64,000 nucleotides of DNA from Hoeflea sp. YIM 152468 (GCF_029210485.1 NZ_JARGET010000005.1:124001-188000), one strand, 5' to 3'; positions 9,324 to 19,443 are shown, counted from the first letter of the stretch. The notes: a model not told the origin generated them from the sequence alone. Numbers and translations: made by a program.

Positions 9324-9755
9324 TCAGTTGCCGGCGGACGGAGCCGGAATATCCGAGTCCAGTTTGCATTCCTTGAGCCAGACATCATAGACCGCGTGAT
9401 CGACCGCGTTGAGGCCGGGAGAATCAGCAAACATCCAGCCTGTAAACAAGCGCCGGATCTTGCGATCAAGCGTGATTTCGTCGACCTCGACAAATGTCGT
9501 GGTCTTCGGCGGCTCGGTTTCATCGCGGCTGTAGCAGACGCGCGGCGTGACCTGCAAAGCGCCGAACTGGACGGTTTCGCCGACATAAACATCGAAAGTC
9601 GTGATTCGGCCGGTGATCTTGTCGATGCCGGAAAACACCGCGACCGGATTTTCAATCCGGGCGGCTGACGCCGGCATCCCGGCGACAGTCAGGATCACAA
9701 CGGAAGCGATCAGCGCTGTTGCGCCCCTGGCAAATTTGCTCGCGTTCATCTTCAT
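9324..9755 (-). CDS. DUF2155-family periplasmic protein
   Basis: A 143-residue exported protein of the DUF2155 family, common in alphaproteobacteria and without known function. The signal peptide ends near AGMPASA; the mature part has the family core (VAVFSGIDKITGRITTFDV, RVCYSRDE..PKTTTFVEVDEI, FTGWMFADSPGLNAVDHAVYDVWLKEC). ATG at 9755 is preferred over an in-frame GTG at 9764. It converges on the OmpA-family gene and lies downstream of the NDUFA12 gene on the same strand. Confidence 0.85.
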   Translation of the reverse strand: MKMNASKFARGATALIASVVILTVAGMPASAARIENPVAVFSGIDKITGRITTFDVYVGETVQFGALQVTPRVCYSRDETEPPKTTTFVEVDEITLDRKIRRLFTGWMFADSPGLNAVDHAVYDVWLKECKLDSDIPAPSAGN

Positions 9756-9825
9756 CGAATTCACTCGTCACCATGCCCGGACAGGGCCGCTTCGGCATCT
9801 CTATCCCAGCGCCGTCAAGGAAGCG

Positions 9826-9833
9826 TTAACCAT
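9826..9833 (+). promoter_or_regulatory. CtrA half-site-like octamer upstream of the DUF2155 gene
   Basis: TTAACCAT, a favoured alphaproteobacterial CtrA half-site, about 70 bp upstream of the DUF2155 start. The second half (TTGT at 9837-9840) does not match TTAA, so binding is uncertain. Confidence 0.3.
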
Positions 9834-9869
9834 GAATTGTGGCATGGCTGCGCCACAGAGGCCGGCAGG

Positions 9870-10268
9870 TCAGGATTTTGGCGTCCAGGCGTCATAATCG
9901 CCGGTGACATGCGGGCGGGCCCCCTGGTTGAGGATCGAGCCCTTGGGCCGGTAGGCACGGCCGGTCCCGGTCAGGTTGGGGATATGCGCCAGTTCCCAGT
10001 CTCTCGCGACATAGGTCTCCGATGCCGGCGAGACATCGGTGCGGTGATGCATCCAGCCATGCCAGCCGGGAGGAATCGCGGAGGCTTCGGAGGGACCATT
10101 GTAGATCACCCAACGCCGCGTGCGGCCTTCCGAGTCGGTCCCACCCTCAAAGTAGCGGTTGCCGGCCGCATCTTCGCCAACGCTCTTGCCATGGCGCCAG
10201 GTATGAAACCGGGTCCCCAGGGTTTGTCCGTTCCACCAGGTGAATATCTGAAGAAGTAGCGCCTTCAT
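9870..10268 (-). CDS. NDUFA12-type accessory subunit of respiratory complex I
   Basis: A 132-residue homologue of mitochondrial NDUFA12 (B17.2), an accessory subunit on the matrix-side arm of NADH:ubiquinone oxidoreductase that is also kept in alphaproteobacteria. Features are the start LLQIFTWWNGQTLGTRFHTWRHGKSVGEDAAGN split by the GNRYFE segment, RRWVIYNGPSEASAIPPGWHGWMHHRTD, and the C-terminal HIPNLTGTGRAYRP. ATG at 10268 follows GAGAGG and gives the standard N-terminus. Its place outside the nuo operon, close to DUF2155 and accBC-aat, is usual for this group. Confidence 0.9.
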   Translation of the reverse strand: MKALLLQIFTWWNGQTLGTRFHTWRHGKSVGEDAAGNRYFEGGTDSEGRTRRWVIYNGPSEASAIPPGWHGWMHHRTDVSPASETYVARDWELAHIPNLTGTGRAYRPKGSILNQGARPHVTGDYDAWTPKS

Positions 10269-10369
10269 GAAAGCCTCTCGTCCGTGGACATGGCGACCAA
10301 ATTGCGGCCGCAAGATATCCCGCCTTATGGCGCGCCCGGGCCGTATTGTCCAGTGTCAGGCACCCGGGC

Positions 10370-10828
10370 TCAGCGCAATTTCAGCTTGAAGCCGAGATGG
10401 CTCGGACTGAATCCCAGCCTTTCATAAAACCGGTGCGCCTCCTGACGGGTGGCGTTCGACATCAGTTGCACCAGCCGCGCGCCGTGGCCCCTGCCCTGCG
10501 CAATCGCATGGCTGATCATTTTGCGGCCAACGCCCTGACCGCGCCGGTCGCTGCGGGTATGAACCGCCCCGATGGTGAGGCTGGACGAACCCTTGCCGGT
10601 GAGCGATGTGATCAGCGTGGTCTGGAACGTGCCAACGACCTCACCGCTGCAGACCGCCACGAACAGCCAGCTGTTCGGGCTATCGGTTATGCGATCGAAG
10701 GCAGCGAGATAGTCTGCAAGATCGGCCGGGTCGGCACTGTCGCCATGCCCACTGAGCGCATCCTGTGCAAACATGGCGGCGATGGCTGCTACATCACCGC
10801 GCTCGGCGGGGCGGACCTCAACAGCCAT
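10370..10828 (-). CDS. GNAT-family N-acetyltransferase
   Basis: A 152-residue acetyl-CoA-dependent transferase. The acetyl-CoA loop appears as HTRSDRRGQGVGRKMISHAI near residue 95-115, followed by the typical RLVQLMSNATRQEAHRFYERLGF strand-helix end. Substrate unknown. ATG at 10828 lies 10 nt after the stop of the DM13 gene, so the two are probably one transcript; a longer in-frame start would overlap that gene. Confidence 0.85.
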   Translation of the reverse strand: MAVEVRPAERGDVAAIAAMFAQDALSGHGDSADPADLADYLAAFDRITDSPNSWLFVAVCSGEVVGTFQTTLITSLTGKGSSSLTIGAVHTRSDRRGQGVGRKMISHAIAQGRGHGARLVQLMSNATRQEAHRFYERLGFSPSHLGFKLKLR

Positions 10829-10838
10829 GGGCACCGCT

Positions 10839-11327
10839 TCAGCCCTCCGGTTGCGACAGCGTGGCGACCGAGAACAGGACACCAAACTGCTCGCACCAGA
10901 TGACCGTTGATCCCCATTCGGAAATATCGGTGCCCGCCGGGATCACGTAAGTCTGATCACCCTTGTTGCCCCTAAGCGGTCCGAGGGACAGCCATTGACT
11001 GGCACTGACATCGGCGGATTTGCGGGGATCGGGCTCCTTGACCAGCCAGACTTCAAGATCTGGTCCATTGGTGACTTCGAAATCAGTGAACCGCAACAGC
11101 GCATCACCGGCATCAGAAACCAGTATTTTTACGCTACCCGACCCGCGGTGGGCCCCGTCGACGTCGCGGAATTCACCGCTCCGGCTTTCCCGAAGCGCGA
11201 AACCGGCGGGCAATTCTTCGTTGACGATCCTGTCGATGAAGGCAGGTGAAAATGCATACCAACAGGCTGCTCCGGCCACAAAACCCAAAATGAAGACGGG
11301 AATTGCGATTTTCATGAATGGGTTCAT
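10839..11327 (-). CDS. Membrane-anchored DM13-domain protein
   Basis: A 162-residue protein with one N-terminal membrane helix (IAIPVFILGFVAGAACWYAF) that probably serves as anchor, then a DM13 domain outside the membrane: ADVSASQWLSLGPLRGNKGDQTYVIP and the end WCEQFGVLFSVATL with the conserved cysteine. DM13 domains have been proposed to take part in redox or electron-transfer events; the function here is unknown. Start is ATG 11327 or ATG 11315. It heads a two-gene unit with the downstream acetyltransferase. Confidence 0.8.
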   Translation of the reverse strand: MNPFMKIAIPVFILGFVAGAACWYAFSPAFIDRIVNEELPAGFALRESRSGEFRDVDGAHRGSGSVKILVSDAGDALLRFTDFEVTNGPDLEVWLVKEPDPRKSADVSASQWLSLGPLRGNKGDQTYVIPAGTDISEWGSTVIWCEQFGVLFSVATLSQPEG

Positions 11328-11588
11328 GCACCAGGCCTCTATACTGCGATCAATCGGAAAGGTTCGTAGCATAGCTTACCTTTGGTGTCGTCAGGTAAGA
11401 ATAGGATTGGCAGGGCAAAGGAGAGTTTTTCTTGCCCTGTTGGCACAGCTGTCTTGGCAGCATGAGAACGGACGCGCGCGCCTGAAGATGGCTACGCAAT
11501 CCTGATGCGCAGCCGCGTGCGACTGTGATAGGCGCGGTGGCGCCTGCAGGCAAACAGGTTGGGGGGGCTCTTTGTAGGCTTTGCCAGG

Positions 11589-12086
11589 CTACCGCAGCAG
11601 TGGCTTTGTCAGAATCAAGGCGGGCAGGCCGGATTCGTCCTTGCCGCAATTGTCGGTGCGGCCGGTCTCGGCCATGCCGTGCGCCCTGTAGAAGGCGATT
11701 GCCGGTTCGTTGCCGGGATCGACCTCGACCTGCAGGCTTTGCGCACCGGGAAAGCAGGTCTCGATTTCGGCAAACAGATCTCGACCAATGCCCAACCCCT
11801 GGCATTCGGGGCGGACGTAAAGCTGATGCAAGGACACCGCCCTGGTGTCCGGTGCATAGCTGGCAAAGGCCATCCCGCCAATCTGCTTGCCATCATCGGC
11901 CACCAGATATTCGCCGCCTGGCTTATCCAGATTGACCTGAATTGCCGCTTCGGAATGCCACGCGGCAATGATCTCCTCGACCTTGGCAGCCCCATAAAAC
12001 GGCGCATAGGTGGCGCGCCAGGTTTGCGCCAGCACGTCGCGGATGGCGTCAATATCCCTGACAGAGGCAGAACGGACAAAAAACAT
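11589..12086 (-). CDS. GNAT-family N-acetyltransferase
   Basis: A 165-residue GNAT enzyme. The CoA-binding segment is QLYVRPECQGLGIGRDLFAEIE (about 91-112 when read in two parts), and the end FYRAHGMAETGRTD is typical of RimI/amino-acid N-acetyltransferase-like members. The acceptor is not predictable. It lies alone between a gene-poor 216-bp stretch and gatB, and is on the same strand as gatB. Confidence 0.85.
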   Translation of the reverse strand: MFFVRSASVRDIDAIRDVLAQTWRATYAPFYGAAKVEEIIAAWHSEAAIQVNLDKPGGEYLVADDGKQIGGMAFASYAPDTRAVSLHQLYVRPECQGLGIGRDLFAEIETCFPGAQSLQVEVDPGNEPAIAFYRAHGMAETGRTDNCGKDESGLPALILTKPLLR

Positions 12087-12168
12087 CAGCTTCCCTCAAT
12101 TTGTCACGCTGGCGCGCCGTTCAGCCCTTCCCTGGCGGCTGACGGAGAGCGGTTGCGGGCAGAGGTGG

Positions 12169-13671
12169 TCAGTCTTCAATGCCGAGCTTGGCCTTGACCA
12201 GATTCTGCACCGCCTTCGGATTGGCCTTGCCGCCGGTGGCCTTCATTACCTGCCCGACGAACCAGCCCGCCAGCGCCGGCTTGGCCTGCACCTTTGCCAC
12301 CTGATCGGGATTGGCGCCGATCACGTCGTCCACGGCCTTTTCAATGGCGCCGGTGTCGGTGACCTGCTTCATGCCGCGGCTTTCAACGACTTCGGCCGGA
12401 TCACCCCCCTCTTCCCAGATGATCTCGAACAGATCCTTGGCGATCTTGCCGGAAATGGTGCCGTCCTTGATCAGGTCGATGACGCCACCAAGCTGGGCGG
12501 GCGAAACCGGAGTCTCTTCAATACCTTTGCCGGATTTGTTCAAGGCGCCCAGGAGGTCGTTGATAATCCAGTTGGCGGCCATTTTGCCGTCGCGTCCCGC
12601 CGCCACTTCCTCGAAATAATCGGCAATCGCCTTTTCCGACACCAGAATCGAGGCGTCGTAGACGCTCAGCCCCATCTCGGCGACGAAACGGGCTTTCTTG
12701 TCGTCGGGCAGTTCCGGCAGATTTGCCTTCAGCGCGTCGACAAAGGCCTGATCGAATTCGAGCGGCAACAGATCCGGATCGGGGAAATAGCGGTAATCAT
12801 GCGCGTCTTCCTTGGAGCGCATCGAGCGGGTCTCGCCCTTGCCTGGATCAAACAGCCTGGTTTCCTGTTCGATGGTGCCGCCATCCTCGATGATGGCGAT
12901 CTGGCGTCGGGCTTCGTAATCAACCGCCTGACCGATGAAGCGGATCGAATTGACGTTCTTGATCTCGCAGCGGGTGCCGAATTCGCCACCGGGCTTCCTG
13001 ACCGAAACGTTGACGTCGGCGCGCAAGGAGCCTTCGTCCATATTGCCGTCGCAGGTGCCGAGATAGCGCAGGATGGAGCGCAGCTTGGTGACATAGGCCT
13101 TGGCCTCGTCAGCCGACCGCATGTCCGGCTTGGAAACGATTTCCATCAACGCCACGCCCGAGCGGTTGAGGTCGACATAGGACATCGACGGATGCTGGTC
13201 ATGCATCGACTTGCCGGCATCCTGTTCCAGATGCAGACGCTCGATGCCGATCTCGATGTCCTCGAAATTTCCCTGGCGGTCGGGGCCGACCGAGATGATG
13301 ATCTCGCCCTCGCCGACGATCGGATCCTTGAACTGGGAGATCTGGTAGCCCTGCGGCAGATCCGGATAGAAATAGTTCTTGCGGTCAAACACCGAGCGGT
13401 TGTTGATCTGTGCCTTGAGACCAAGACCGGTGCGCACGGCCTGGGCCACGCATTCCTCATTGATCACCGGCAACATGCCGGGCATTGCCGCATCGACCAG
13501 GCTGACATTGGAGTTGGCCTGGTTGCCGAAGGTGGTCGACGCGCCAGAAAACAGCTTCGAATTGCTCGTGACCTGCGCATGGACCTCAAGGCCGATAATG
13601 ATCTCCCAATCGCCGGTGGCGCCGGGGACCAGTCGTTTCGGATCAGGAGTGCGGGTGTCGACAAGTGTCAT
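12169..13671 (-). CDS. gatB: Aspartyl/glutamyl-tRNA amidotransferase subunit B
   Basis: A 500-residue subunit of GatCAB, which amidates misacylated Glu-tRNA(Gln) or Asp-tRNA(Asn) in the cytoplasm. The N-terminal kinase-like domain is clear ([47 protein letters not shown], read in parts), and the C-terminal YqeY-like helical domain ends [14 protein letters not shown]. Length is standard. In this genome gatB is not adjacent to gatA: a DUF6455 gene on the other strand and an acetyltransferase gene separate them. Confidence 0.97.
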   Translation of the reverse strand: MTLVDTRTPDPKRLVPGATGDWEIIIGLEVHAQVTSNSKLFSGASTTFGNQANSNVSLVDAAMPGMLPVINEECVAQAVRTGLGLKAQINNRSVFDRKNYFYPDLPQGYQISQFKDPIVGEGEIIISVGPDRQGNFEDIEIGIERLHLEQDAGKSMHDQHPSMSYVDLNRSGVALMEIVSKPDMRSADEAKAYVTKLRSILRYLGTCDGNMDEGSLRADVNVSVRKPGGEFGTRCEIKNVNSIRFIGQAVDYEARRQIAIIEDGGTIEQETRLFDPGKGETRSMRSKEDAHDYRYFPDPDLLPLEFDQAFVDALKANLPELPDDKKARFVAEMGLSVYDASILVSEKAIADYFEEVAAGRDGKMAANWIINDLLGALNKSGKGIEETPVSPAQLGGVIDLIKDGTISGKIAKDLFEIIWEEGGDPAEVVESRGMKQVTDTGAIEKAVDDVIGANPDQVAKVQAKPALAGWFVGQVMKATGGKANPKAVQNLVKAKLGIED

Positions 13672-13858
13672 GGCAGGCTCATTATCTGTGATGGATCAGC
13701 TCCCAGTCGGGTAGAACAAAGACGGCGGGACTGCAAGGCTTTCCGGGAATTGAGACGCGGCGGACGCCCGAAAACCACTTGCGATTTGTTTGACCGAGAT
13801 CAAAGCGGCCGGCCCTCGCCCATGCGACATTCCCATTCGCAGCACCGGGGAGAAGATC

Positions 13859-14143
13859 ATGAGCGTACTTGATATTTTCAATCGACTGACCAGGCGGGCA
13901 GATCTGATGAATGCCATGATGAGCAAGATCGGCGTGGCTGACGAGATCTGGAAGCTGCCCGACCATGCCGGAGTTCTGCGCCGCGCCGCCAACCGTTGCC
14001 TGACATGCGACAAGCCCGATGCGTGCGCCCATTGGCTGGCGCATGAACCTCACCCTGCAGAGGCGCCGGAATTCTGCCACAATCGGGATCTTTTCGCCCG
14101 GGCGCGAAAAAAGGCCGATCACAAATCCCAACCCGTCGCCTGA
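13859..14143 (+). CDS. Small Cys-containing protein, DUF6455-like
   Basis: A 94-residue cytoplasmic protein with paired cysteines (CLTCDKPDACAHWL and a later FCHN) that suggests a metal or redox site. I recognise the pattern as the DUF6455 family of alphaproteobacteria, without known function; the number is from memory. ATG at 13859 follows GGGGAGA and gives the start MSVLDIFNRLTRRADLM. It is divergent from gatB and ends at a strong terminator. Confidence 0.7.
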   Translation: MSVLDIFNRLTRRADLMNAMMSKIGVADEIWKLPDHAGVLRRAANRCLTCDKPDACAHWLAHEPHPAEAPEFCHNRDLFARARKKADHKSQPVA

Positions 14144-14186
14144 TTCTCAAATCCCTCTAAGGCAGAGCAAACCTTGCCCAACTGCC

Positions 14187-14223
14187 GACCCCGGAGCGGA
14201 CAGCCCGCCTCCGGGTCTTTTTT
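14187..14223 (+). terminator. Rho-independent terminator after the DUF6455-like gene
   Basis: GACCC-GGAG (one bulged C) at 14187-14196 pairs with CTCCGGGTC at 14209-14217 and is followed by six T. Confidence 0.8.
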
Positions 14224-14252
14224 GCCATTGGCGATGCCCTGCCGGGCAGCGG

Positions 14253-14795
14253 TCAGATGCCGTAGAGGCCATCTTCGTCAACACCGCTATCCATTGGTTC
14301 AATCTCTGGTTCCTCCTGATCAAACTCCTTGATCATCTCGACCTTGTCGATGTCCTGGTCGAGAGATTCGGAATAAGTGACGAAATAGGTTTTCACGTGA
14401 TAGCCCAGACGCTTGCAAAGCCGGATGGCGCCGGCATTGCGCGCATGGGTATCGAGCCGTGCCGATGGATAGCCACGCTGCCGGATGCCGGTTTCGATGT
14501 GCCCAAGCAGCGCGGTGCCGATGCCCCTGCCCTGAAATTCCGGCAGCACCCAGAGATCGGTGATGAAGTCATCGGCCCTTTCGCAGGAGCCCCAACCGGC
14601 CAGATCGCCGTCCCACTCGGCCACAACAATGTCGGTCCAGCAGCGGGTGCAGAAATCGTAATAGGCTTCTCTGGCATTTTCGCGCAGCCGGTCGGCGTCC
14701 TCGCCCCAGACACGAATTGCCTTCTCCCACGCAGCCAGACCGATCCGGGCCAAATCCTGGGCTTCGGCGGAACTGGCGGGCCTGATGGTCAGCAT
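14253..14795 (-). CDS. GNAT-family N-acetyltransferase
   Basis: A 180-residue GNAT enzyme with the acetyl-CoA loop LWVLPEFQGRGIGTALL and an end segment (IRLCKRLGYHVKTYFVTYSESLD) of the usual fold. The acidic C-terminal tail (DKVEMIKEFDQEEPEIEP) is unusual for the family. Target unknown. It lies between gatB and gatA on their strand, 164 bp after gatA, and may be cotranscribed with gatA. Confidence 0.85.
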   Translation of the reverse strand: MLTIRPASSAEAQDLARIGLAAWEKAIRVWGEDADRLRENAREAYYDFCTRCWTDIVVAEWDGDLAGWGSCERADDFITDLWVLPEFQGRGIGTALLGHIETGIRQRGYPSARLDTHARNAGAIRLCKRLGYHVKTYFVTYSESLDQDIDKVEMIKEFDQEEPEIEPMDSGVDEDGLYGI

Positions 14796-14959
14796 TGAGA
14801 CGGCTCCACGTCAGCGGCCGTTACGGTCGCACCGGCCTGGACCCATCATCTTCGTCTGTTACGCGAGGTTCATCAAGCCCTGAGGGTTTTTGCGGCGGTA
14901 ACCGCACGGTACACCGGCCCGACAGGCCCCCCACGTGATCGCAATTCGGGACACTGTGC

Positions 14960-16441
14960 CTACCACCACTTCTTCGGCTCGAACCGGCCTGCCGCCTGTT
15001 CGATCACATGGGCGGTCTTGAACAGGGTTTCTTCCTCGAACGGGCGGCCGATCAGTTGCAGACCGAGCGGCAGACCCTGGGGATCAAGCCCGGCGGGCAC
15101 GGCGATGCCGGGAAGGCCTGCCATGTTGACCGTGACGGTGAAGATGTCGTTGAGGTACATCTTGACCGGATCGCTGGCCAGGTTCACGTCACCAATGGCA
15201 AAGGCCGACGACGGCGTCGCCGGCGTCAGGATGGCGTCGACACCGGCGTCAAACGCCAGTTCGAAATCCCGCTTGATCAGGGTGCGGACCTTCTGGGCGC
15301 GCAGATAATAGGCGTCGTAATAGCCGGCCGAGAGCACATAGGTGCCGATCATGATGCGGCGCTTGACCTCTTCGCCAAAGCCCTCGGCGCGGGTTTTTTC
15401 GTACATCTCGGCAATGTCCTTCCCGGGCACGCGCAGGCCGTAGCGGACACCGTCATAGCGGGCCAGATTGGACGAGGCTTCAGCGGGCGCAACGATGTAA
15501 TAGGCGGGCAGCGCATATTTGGTGTGCGGCAGTTCGATGTCGACGATCTCGGCGCCGGCATCCTTGAGCCAGGCTATGCCCTGCTGCCACAGCGCATCGA
15601 TCTCGGCGGGCATGCCCTCGATACGGTATTCGCGCGGGATGCCGATCTTCAGCCCCTTGACCGAACCACCCAGCGCCGCTTCGTAATCCGGCACCGGCAG
15701 ATCCACCGAGGTGGTGTCCTTGTCGTCGACGGAGGCCATGGATTTGAGCAGGATCGCCGCATCGCGCACGTCGCGGGCAATCGGGCCGGCCTGATCGAGC
15801 GAGGAGGCGAAGGCGGCAATGCCCCAGCGCGAACAGCGGCCATAGGTCGGCTTGATGCCGACCGTGCCGGTGAATGCCGCAGGCTGGCGGATCGAGCCGC
15901 CGGTGTCGGTCGCGGTGGCGCCGGCACACAGAAGCGCCGCCACTGCCGCTGCCGAGCCGCCGGAAGACCCGCCGGGAACCAGATTGGCGTTCGAGCCTTC
16001 AGCCCGCCACGGGTTGATCACCGGGCCGTAATAGGAGGTTTCATTGGAGGAGCCCATGGCGAACTCGTCCATGTTGAGCTTGCCCAGCATGACCGCCCCG
16101 TCGGCCCAGAGATTGGCCGTGACGGTGGACTCATAGCGCGGCTCGAAGCCGTCGAGCACATGGCTGCAGGCCTGGGTGTGGACGCCCTGGGTGGCGTAGA
16201 GGTCCTTGATGCCGAGCGGAATGCCTTCCAGCGCCCCGGCGGTGCCGCCAGCACGGCGGGTGTCGGAGGCTTTGGCCATCTCGCGGGCCTTGTCTGGCGT
16301 GATCTTCACATAGGCGTTGATCGCCGGGTTGGCGGCGTCAATGGCCGCCAGATAGGCGTCGGTCAGATCAAGACTGGAGAAGGTGCCCTTGTTCATTTCG
16401 TCACGAGCTTGGGCGATGGTCAGACGGGTCAGGTCGGTCAT
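14960..16441 (-). CDS. gatA: Aspartyl/glutamyl-tRNA amidotransferase subunit A
   Basis: A 493-residue amidase that releases ammonia from glutamine for the GatCAB complex. The catalytic triad of the amidase-signature family is visible: Lys79 in GIPLGIKDL, the cis-Ser Ser159 in [10 protein letters not shown] and the nucleophile Ser183 in [11 protein letters not shown]. Length and ends are normal. It follows gatC with a 153-bp spacer, the usual rhizobial gatC-gatA order. Confidence 0.97.
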   Translation of the reverse strand: MTDLTRLTIAQARDEMNKGTFSSLDLTDAYLAAIDAANPAINAYVKITPDKAREMAKASDTRRAGGTAGALEGIPLGIKDLYATQGVHTQACSHVLDGFEPRYESTVTANLWADGAVMLGKLNMDEFAMGSSNETSYYGPVINPWRAEGSNANLVPGGSSGGSAAAVAALLCAGATATDTGGSIRQPAAFTGTVGIKPTYGRCSRWGIAAFASSLDQAGPIARDVRDAAILLKSMASVDDKDTTSVDLPVPDYEAALGGSVKGLKIGIPREYRIEGMPAEIDALWQQGIAWLKDAGAEIVDIELPHTKYALPAYYIVAPAEASSNLARYDGVRYGLRVPGKDIAEMYEKTRAEGFGEEVKRRIMIGTYVLSAGYYDAYYLRAQKVRTLIKRDFELAFDAGVDAILTPATPSSAFAIGDVNLASDPVKMYLNDIFTVTVNMAGLPGIAVPAGLDPQGLPLGLQLIGRPFEEETLFKTAHVIEQAAGRFEPKKWW

Positions 16442-16594
16442 GCGGACAACTTCTTTTCAAAGAACCGGAAACAGCCGGGATCAGGATAATTAGGCGCGGC
16501 GCCACATTCGGTGAAGCCATGGTTTTGACAAGGCCGGACGGCGGCGCGGCAGATCGCGTTGAAGATACCCGTCGCCACCGACACCGGCATCGGC

Positions 16595-16882
16595 TTACTC
16601 GACCACCTTGGGCACGAGGAAGAAATTGTCGGTGGTTTCGGGCGCGTTGGCAACGATGTCCTCGGCCTTGGAGCCGTCCGTGACGGCATCGGTGCGCTTT
16701 CGCATCGCCATCGGCGTGACCGAGGTCATCGGCTCAATGCCCTCGACATCCACTTCGGACAGCTGTTCGACGAAGCCCAGGATAACATTGAGTTCGCCTT
16801 CCATGCGGGCTGCATCTTCATCTGTAACAGCGATGCGGGCGAGGTGCGCAACACGTTTGACGGTGGCAAGATCTACGGACAT
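16595..16882 (-). CDS. gatC: Aspartyl/glutamyl-tRNA amidotransferase subunit C
   Basis: The small 95-residue subunit that wraps around GatA and helps it bind GatB. It shows the family pattern [25 protein letters not shown] split by the helix, then [19 protein letters not shown] and the C-terminal FFLVPKVVE. It lies first in the gatC-gatA pair. Confidence 0.95.
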   Translation of the reverse strand: MSVDLATVKRVAHLARIAVTDEDAARMEGELNVILGFVEQLSEVDVEGIEPMTSVTPMAMRKRTDAVTDGSKAEDIVANAPETTDNFFLVPKVVE

Positions 16883-16992
16883 CAGGTCCTCATCAGATGG
16901 TGTGAACAGGTTGCCCCGCTATAGCGGCGCGCGGCGGAGCGCGCAACCGCGGGCCATCGTTTTGTCTTTCTCAGGTCTGCCGCACCGGCGCT

Positions 16993-17700
16993 TCAGACCT
17001 CGATGCTTTCACCGGACCTGGGCACGGCAACGTTTTTGGCGTCGTCTTCCATCGCATCAACAAACGCATCGGCGGTCTGGTCAAGGATCGGGAAGGTTCC
17101 GTAGTGGCAAGGCAACACCTTGGCAAAGGAGAAGAACCTGCGGCACGCAAGTGCTGCCACGGCTCCGCCCATGGTGAAGCGGTCACCGATGGGCACAAGG
17201 CCGATTTCCGGGCGGTGCAATTCGTTGATCAGCGCCATGTCAGAGAAAATATCCGTATCGCCCATGTGCAGCACACCGGGCTCGTCCTCGAAATGCAGCA
17301 TCAGCCCGTTGGCTGAGCCAAGCGAATGCGACACGCCATCCGAGGTGATCGAGGCCGAGGAATGCAGCGCATTGACAAATGTGGCGGAAAAATTGCCCAG
17401 CGAAACGGTTCCGCCGGTGTTTCCCTGCTCTATCTTGTCGAGCCCATGATGATGACCGAGCCAGGCCGCCAAATCGGCATTTGCCAACACCACCGCGCCG
17501 GTTTCCCTGGCGATGGCCACCGTGTCGCCGACATGGTCGCCGTGACCATGGGTGAGCAGGATGTGGGTGACGCCCTTGACGGCATCCTTGCGGTCGTTGC
17601 CTTCAAAGCCTGGGTTGCCGCTGAAGAACGGATCAATGAGAATGGTCGAGCCGGCGGTCTGCAACCGGAATGCCGAATGGCCTAGCCAGGTGATTTTCAT
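16993..17700 (-). CDS. UPF0173-type metal-dependent hydrolase (beta-lactamase fold)
   Basis: A 235-residue metallo-beta-lactamase-fold protein. It starts [13 protein letters not shown], carries the metal motif [10 protein letters not shown] (about residues 50-59), [12 protein letters not shown] and the C-terminal CHYGTFP. This matches the UPF0173 family, cytoplasmic hydrolases of unknown substrate found next to gatC in many alphaproteobacteria. The start ATG is at 17700; it diverges from ruvX across 90 bp. Confidence 0.9.
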   Translation of the reverse strand: MKITWLGHSAFRLQTAGSTILIDPFFSGNPGFEGNDRKDAVKGVTHILLTHGHGDHVGDTVAIARETGAVVLANADLAAWLGHHHGLDKIEQGNTGGTVSLGNFSATFVNALHSSASITSDGVSHSLGSANGLMLHFEDEPGVLHMGDTDIFSDMALINELHRPEIGLVPIGDRFTMGGAVAALACRRFFSFAKVLPCHYGTFPILDQTADAFVDAMEDDAKNVAVPRSGESIEV

Positions 17701-17790
17701 GGATTACCCTCTCTCGCATTTGAGGTACTTGTTCGCTAAACCCACCATCTAGCGCGGCTGGCGCTGTGGTGCAAAGGCGGAGAGACAGAT

Positions 17791-18264
17791 ATGGCGGCGA
17801 TTGCGATCGAGGACCTGGGCGAGCGGCTTCTGCCGGGCCAAACCATTGCCGGCATAGATCTGGGCACCAAGACCATAGGGATTGCCGTGTCGGACCTGTC
17901 GCTCCGGCTGGCCTCCCCCCGCCCGATGATCAAGCGTCAGAAGTTCACACTTGACGCAATTGCCCTGATGGCGGCGCTGCAGCGCGACAGGGTCGGCGCC
18001 GCGGTGATCGGGCTGCCGGTCAATATGGATGGGAGCGAAGGGCCGCGGGCACAGTCGACGCGCGCCTTCGTGCGCAGTATGGCGGAGAAATCCGACCTGC
18101 CGTTTGTATTCTGGGATGAGCGGCTGTCGACCGTGGCGGCGGAGCGGGCGCTGATCGAGATGGATGTGTCGCGCAAGAAGCGCAAGGAGCGGATTGATTC
18201 CGCTGCCGCCAGCTTCATTTTGCAGGGCGCGCTGGATCGTCTTGCCGGGCTGCGGCGCTCGTGA
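17791..18264 (+). CDS. ruvX: RuvX/YqgF-type RNase H-fold nuclease
   Basis: A 157-residue YqgF-family protein, implicated in pre-16S rRNA processing and earlier called a putative Holliday-junction resolvase. The fold motifs are present: [16 protein letters not shown] (catalytic Asp), [29 protein letters not shown] and [12 protein letters not shown]. Length is typical. It reads away from the gatC/UPF0173 genes; a GGAG-containing stretch precedes the ATG. Confidence 0.93.
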   Translation: MAAIAIEDLGERLLPGQTIAGIDLGTKTIGIAVSDLSLRLASPRPMIKRQKFTLDAIALMAALQRDRVGAAVIGLPVNMDGSEGPRAQSTRAFVRSMAEKSDLPFVFWDERLSTVAAERALIEMDVSRKKRKERIDSAAASFILQGALDRLAGLRRS

Positions 18265-18341
18265 GGCTGACCCCGTTCAAACGGATGCATCTGGACGATA
18301 TCGGACCCGCGCCGCTGGTCAACAAATCCGCTGCGCTGCGA

Positions 18342-18695
18342 TCAGTGCGGTCTTGAGTAATCAGCCTGATGGTGTGCGGACACCGTTTCGGTGTGGCCGT
18401 CCTCTTTGACCGAGCTGGTGAAGTATCCGCGCAGAGCGGCCCAGATCTGCTTGCGGCGACGCTTGATCACGATAAAGCCGACGACCAGAAACGTGTCGAA
18501 GATCACCGCCTTGAGCACCAGCGGCGGGATCGTTTCAGCCGGAATGCCAAGCAGATTTCCATAGATGGTGAACACCAGATCATGCAGGTCGCGGGTCAGG
18601 ATCCGGTAGCCGAAATTGATATCGTAGTAGGAGAGGCCATACCAGCTGCCCAAAAGCACGATCGGCATGATCCAGAGGACGAGAAAGAGTTTCAT
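18342..18695 (-). CDS. Small membrane protein, DUF6105-like
   Basis: A 117-residue protein with an N-terminal membrane helix (FLVLWIMPIVLLGSWYGL) and a second one near residues 62-78 (LVLKAVIFDTFLVVGFIV), followed by a basic cytoplasmic tail (IKRRRKQIWAALRGYF). I recall this as the rhizobial DUF6105 family of unknown function. The ATG overlaps the stop of the upstream gene (ATGA at 18692-18697 region), so translation is coupled. Confidence 0.7.
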   Translation of the reverse strand: MKLFLVLWIMPIVLLGSWYGLSYYDINFGYRILTRDLHDLVFTIYGNLLGIPAETIPPLVLKAVIFDTFLVVGFIVIKRRRKQIWAALRGYFTSSVKEDGHTETVSAHHQADYSRPH

Positions 18696-19303
18696 CAGCG
18701 TCCGCCCCCCTTGGCAAAAGAGGCAAGTTGCGCGCTGAAAGCGGCATGATTGGCGGCGTGGTCGGAAATGACCTGATCAAGGTCCGACACCGCATCGTCG
18801 CCGGAGTTGTCAGGCACAATGGGGGATTGGGACAGCGACATCAGCGTCAGCACCAGCCCGCCCAGCGCGCTGAATTGCAGCACCAGCAGTGCGCCGGCCT
18901 GCCCGCCGGCAAAGGAGATCGCGCTGATCAGAACGGACGCCGCTGCGGTGCAGACAACGGCGCCTTCCGCCAAAGAGCGGGCCTCGCGCTGTTCGCGCTC
19001 CCGGCCAAAGACGCAAAACAGCACCGCAAACAGGATCAGTCCTGCCGAGGCGAGGCTGAACCCGCCAAGAAGTCCCAGGACGACGCTTTGCGCAAGCTGG
19101 GACAGCCCGATGTTGGTCATCGCGGCCAGGGCCGTCTCGACCAGCCCCGAATCAGCAAACAGAGCCAATCCCGCCAGTTCGAGACCACCTTGCGGCGCAT
19201 AGGTCACAACCAGCGCCAGCAGCGACAGGTAGCAAACCCAAAACAGCATCATCGCGGTGTAGTACAGGCGGCTTGATATCATCACGGGTTGATTAGAGCT
19301 CAT
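18695..19303 (-). CDS. Membrane protein of unknown function
   Basis: About 202 residues with at least four hydrophobic segments (starting MMLFWVCYLSLLALVVTY, then ALAAMTNIGLSQLAQSVVLGLL region, GLILFAVLFCVFG, and ALLVLQFSALGGLVLTLMS) and a soluble C-terminus rich in Asp and Ala. I do not recognise the family. ATG 19303 is chosen; a later ATG also gives a plausible start. Its stop overlaps the start of the DUF6105-like gene, so the two membrane proteins probably act together. A near-consensus CtrA site lies 56-70 bp upstream. Confidence 0.7.
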   Translation of the reverse strand: MSSNQPVMISSRLYYTAMMLFWVCYLSLLALVVTYAPQGGLELAGLALFADSGLVETALAAMTNIGLSQLAQSVVLGLLGGFSLASAGLILFAVLFCVFGREREQREARSLAEGAVVCTAAASVLISAISFAGGQAGALLVLQFSALGGLVLTLMSLSQSPIVPDNSGDDAVSDLDQVISDHAANHAAFSAQLASFAKGGGR

Positions 19304-19358
19304 GGGACTGAATTGACGTCTCCCCATAGCATGAACGCCGCACCCATCGCACGCAATG

Positions 19359-19373
19359 TAAACCATTTGTTAA
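19359..19373. promoter_or_regulatory. CtrA-like box between divergent membrane-protein genes
   Basis: TAAA-N7-TTAA with the inner bases CCATTTG, one mismatch from the CtrA consensus TTAA-N7-TTAA, and a further TTAAC at 19376-19380. It lies between the genes starting at 19303 (minus) and 19444 (plus), so it could control either. Confidence 0.4.
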
Positions 19374-19443
19374 GGTTAACGGCCGCCATTGCCCCTTGCG
19401 ACAGAGGCGCTTATGAGAAGGCTCCTTCCATACGGCGTGTCCC

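Noticed and set aside
12010-13872. 620-codon open frame opposite gatB
   Set aside because: Antisense of a highly conserved gene; no homology or start signals. GC-rich codon bias keeps the opposite frame open.
15008-16489. Open frame opposite gatA
   Set aside because: Same reason: an antisense shadow of a conserved gene.
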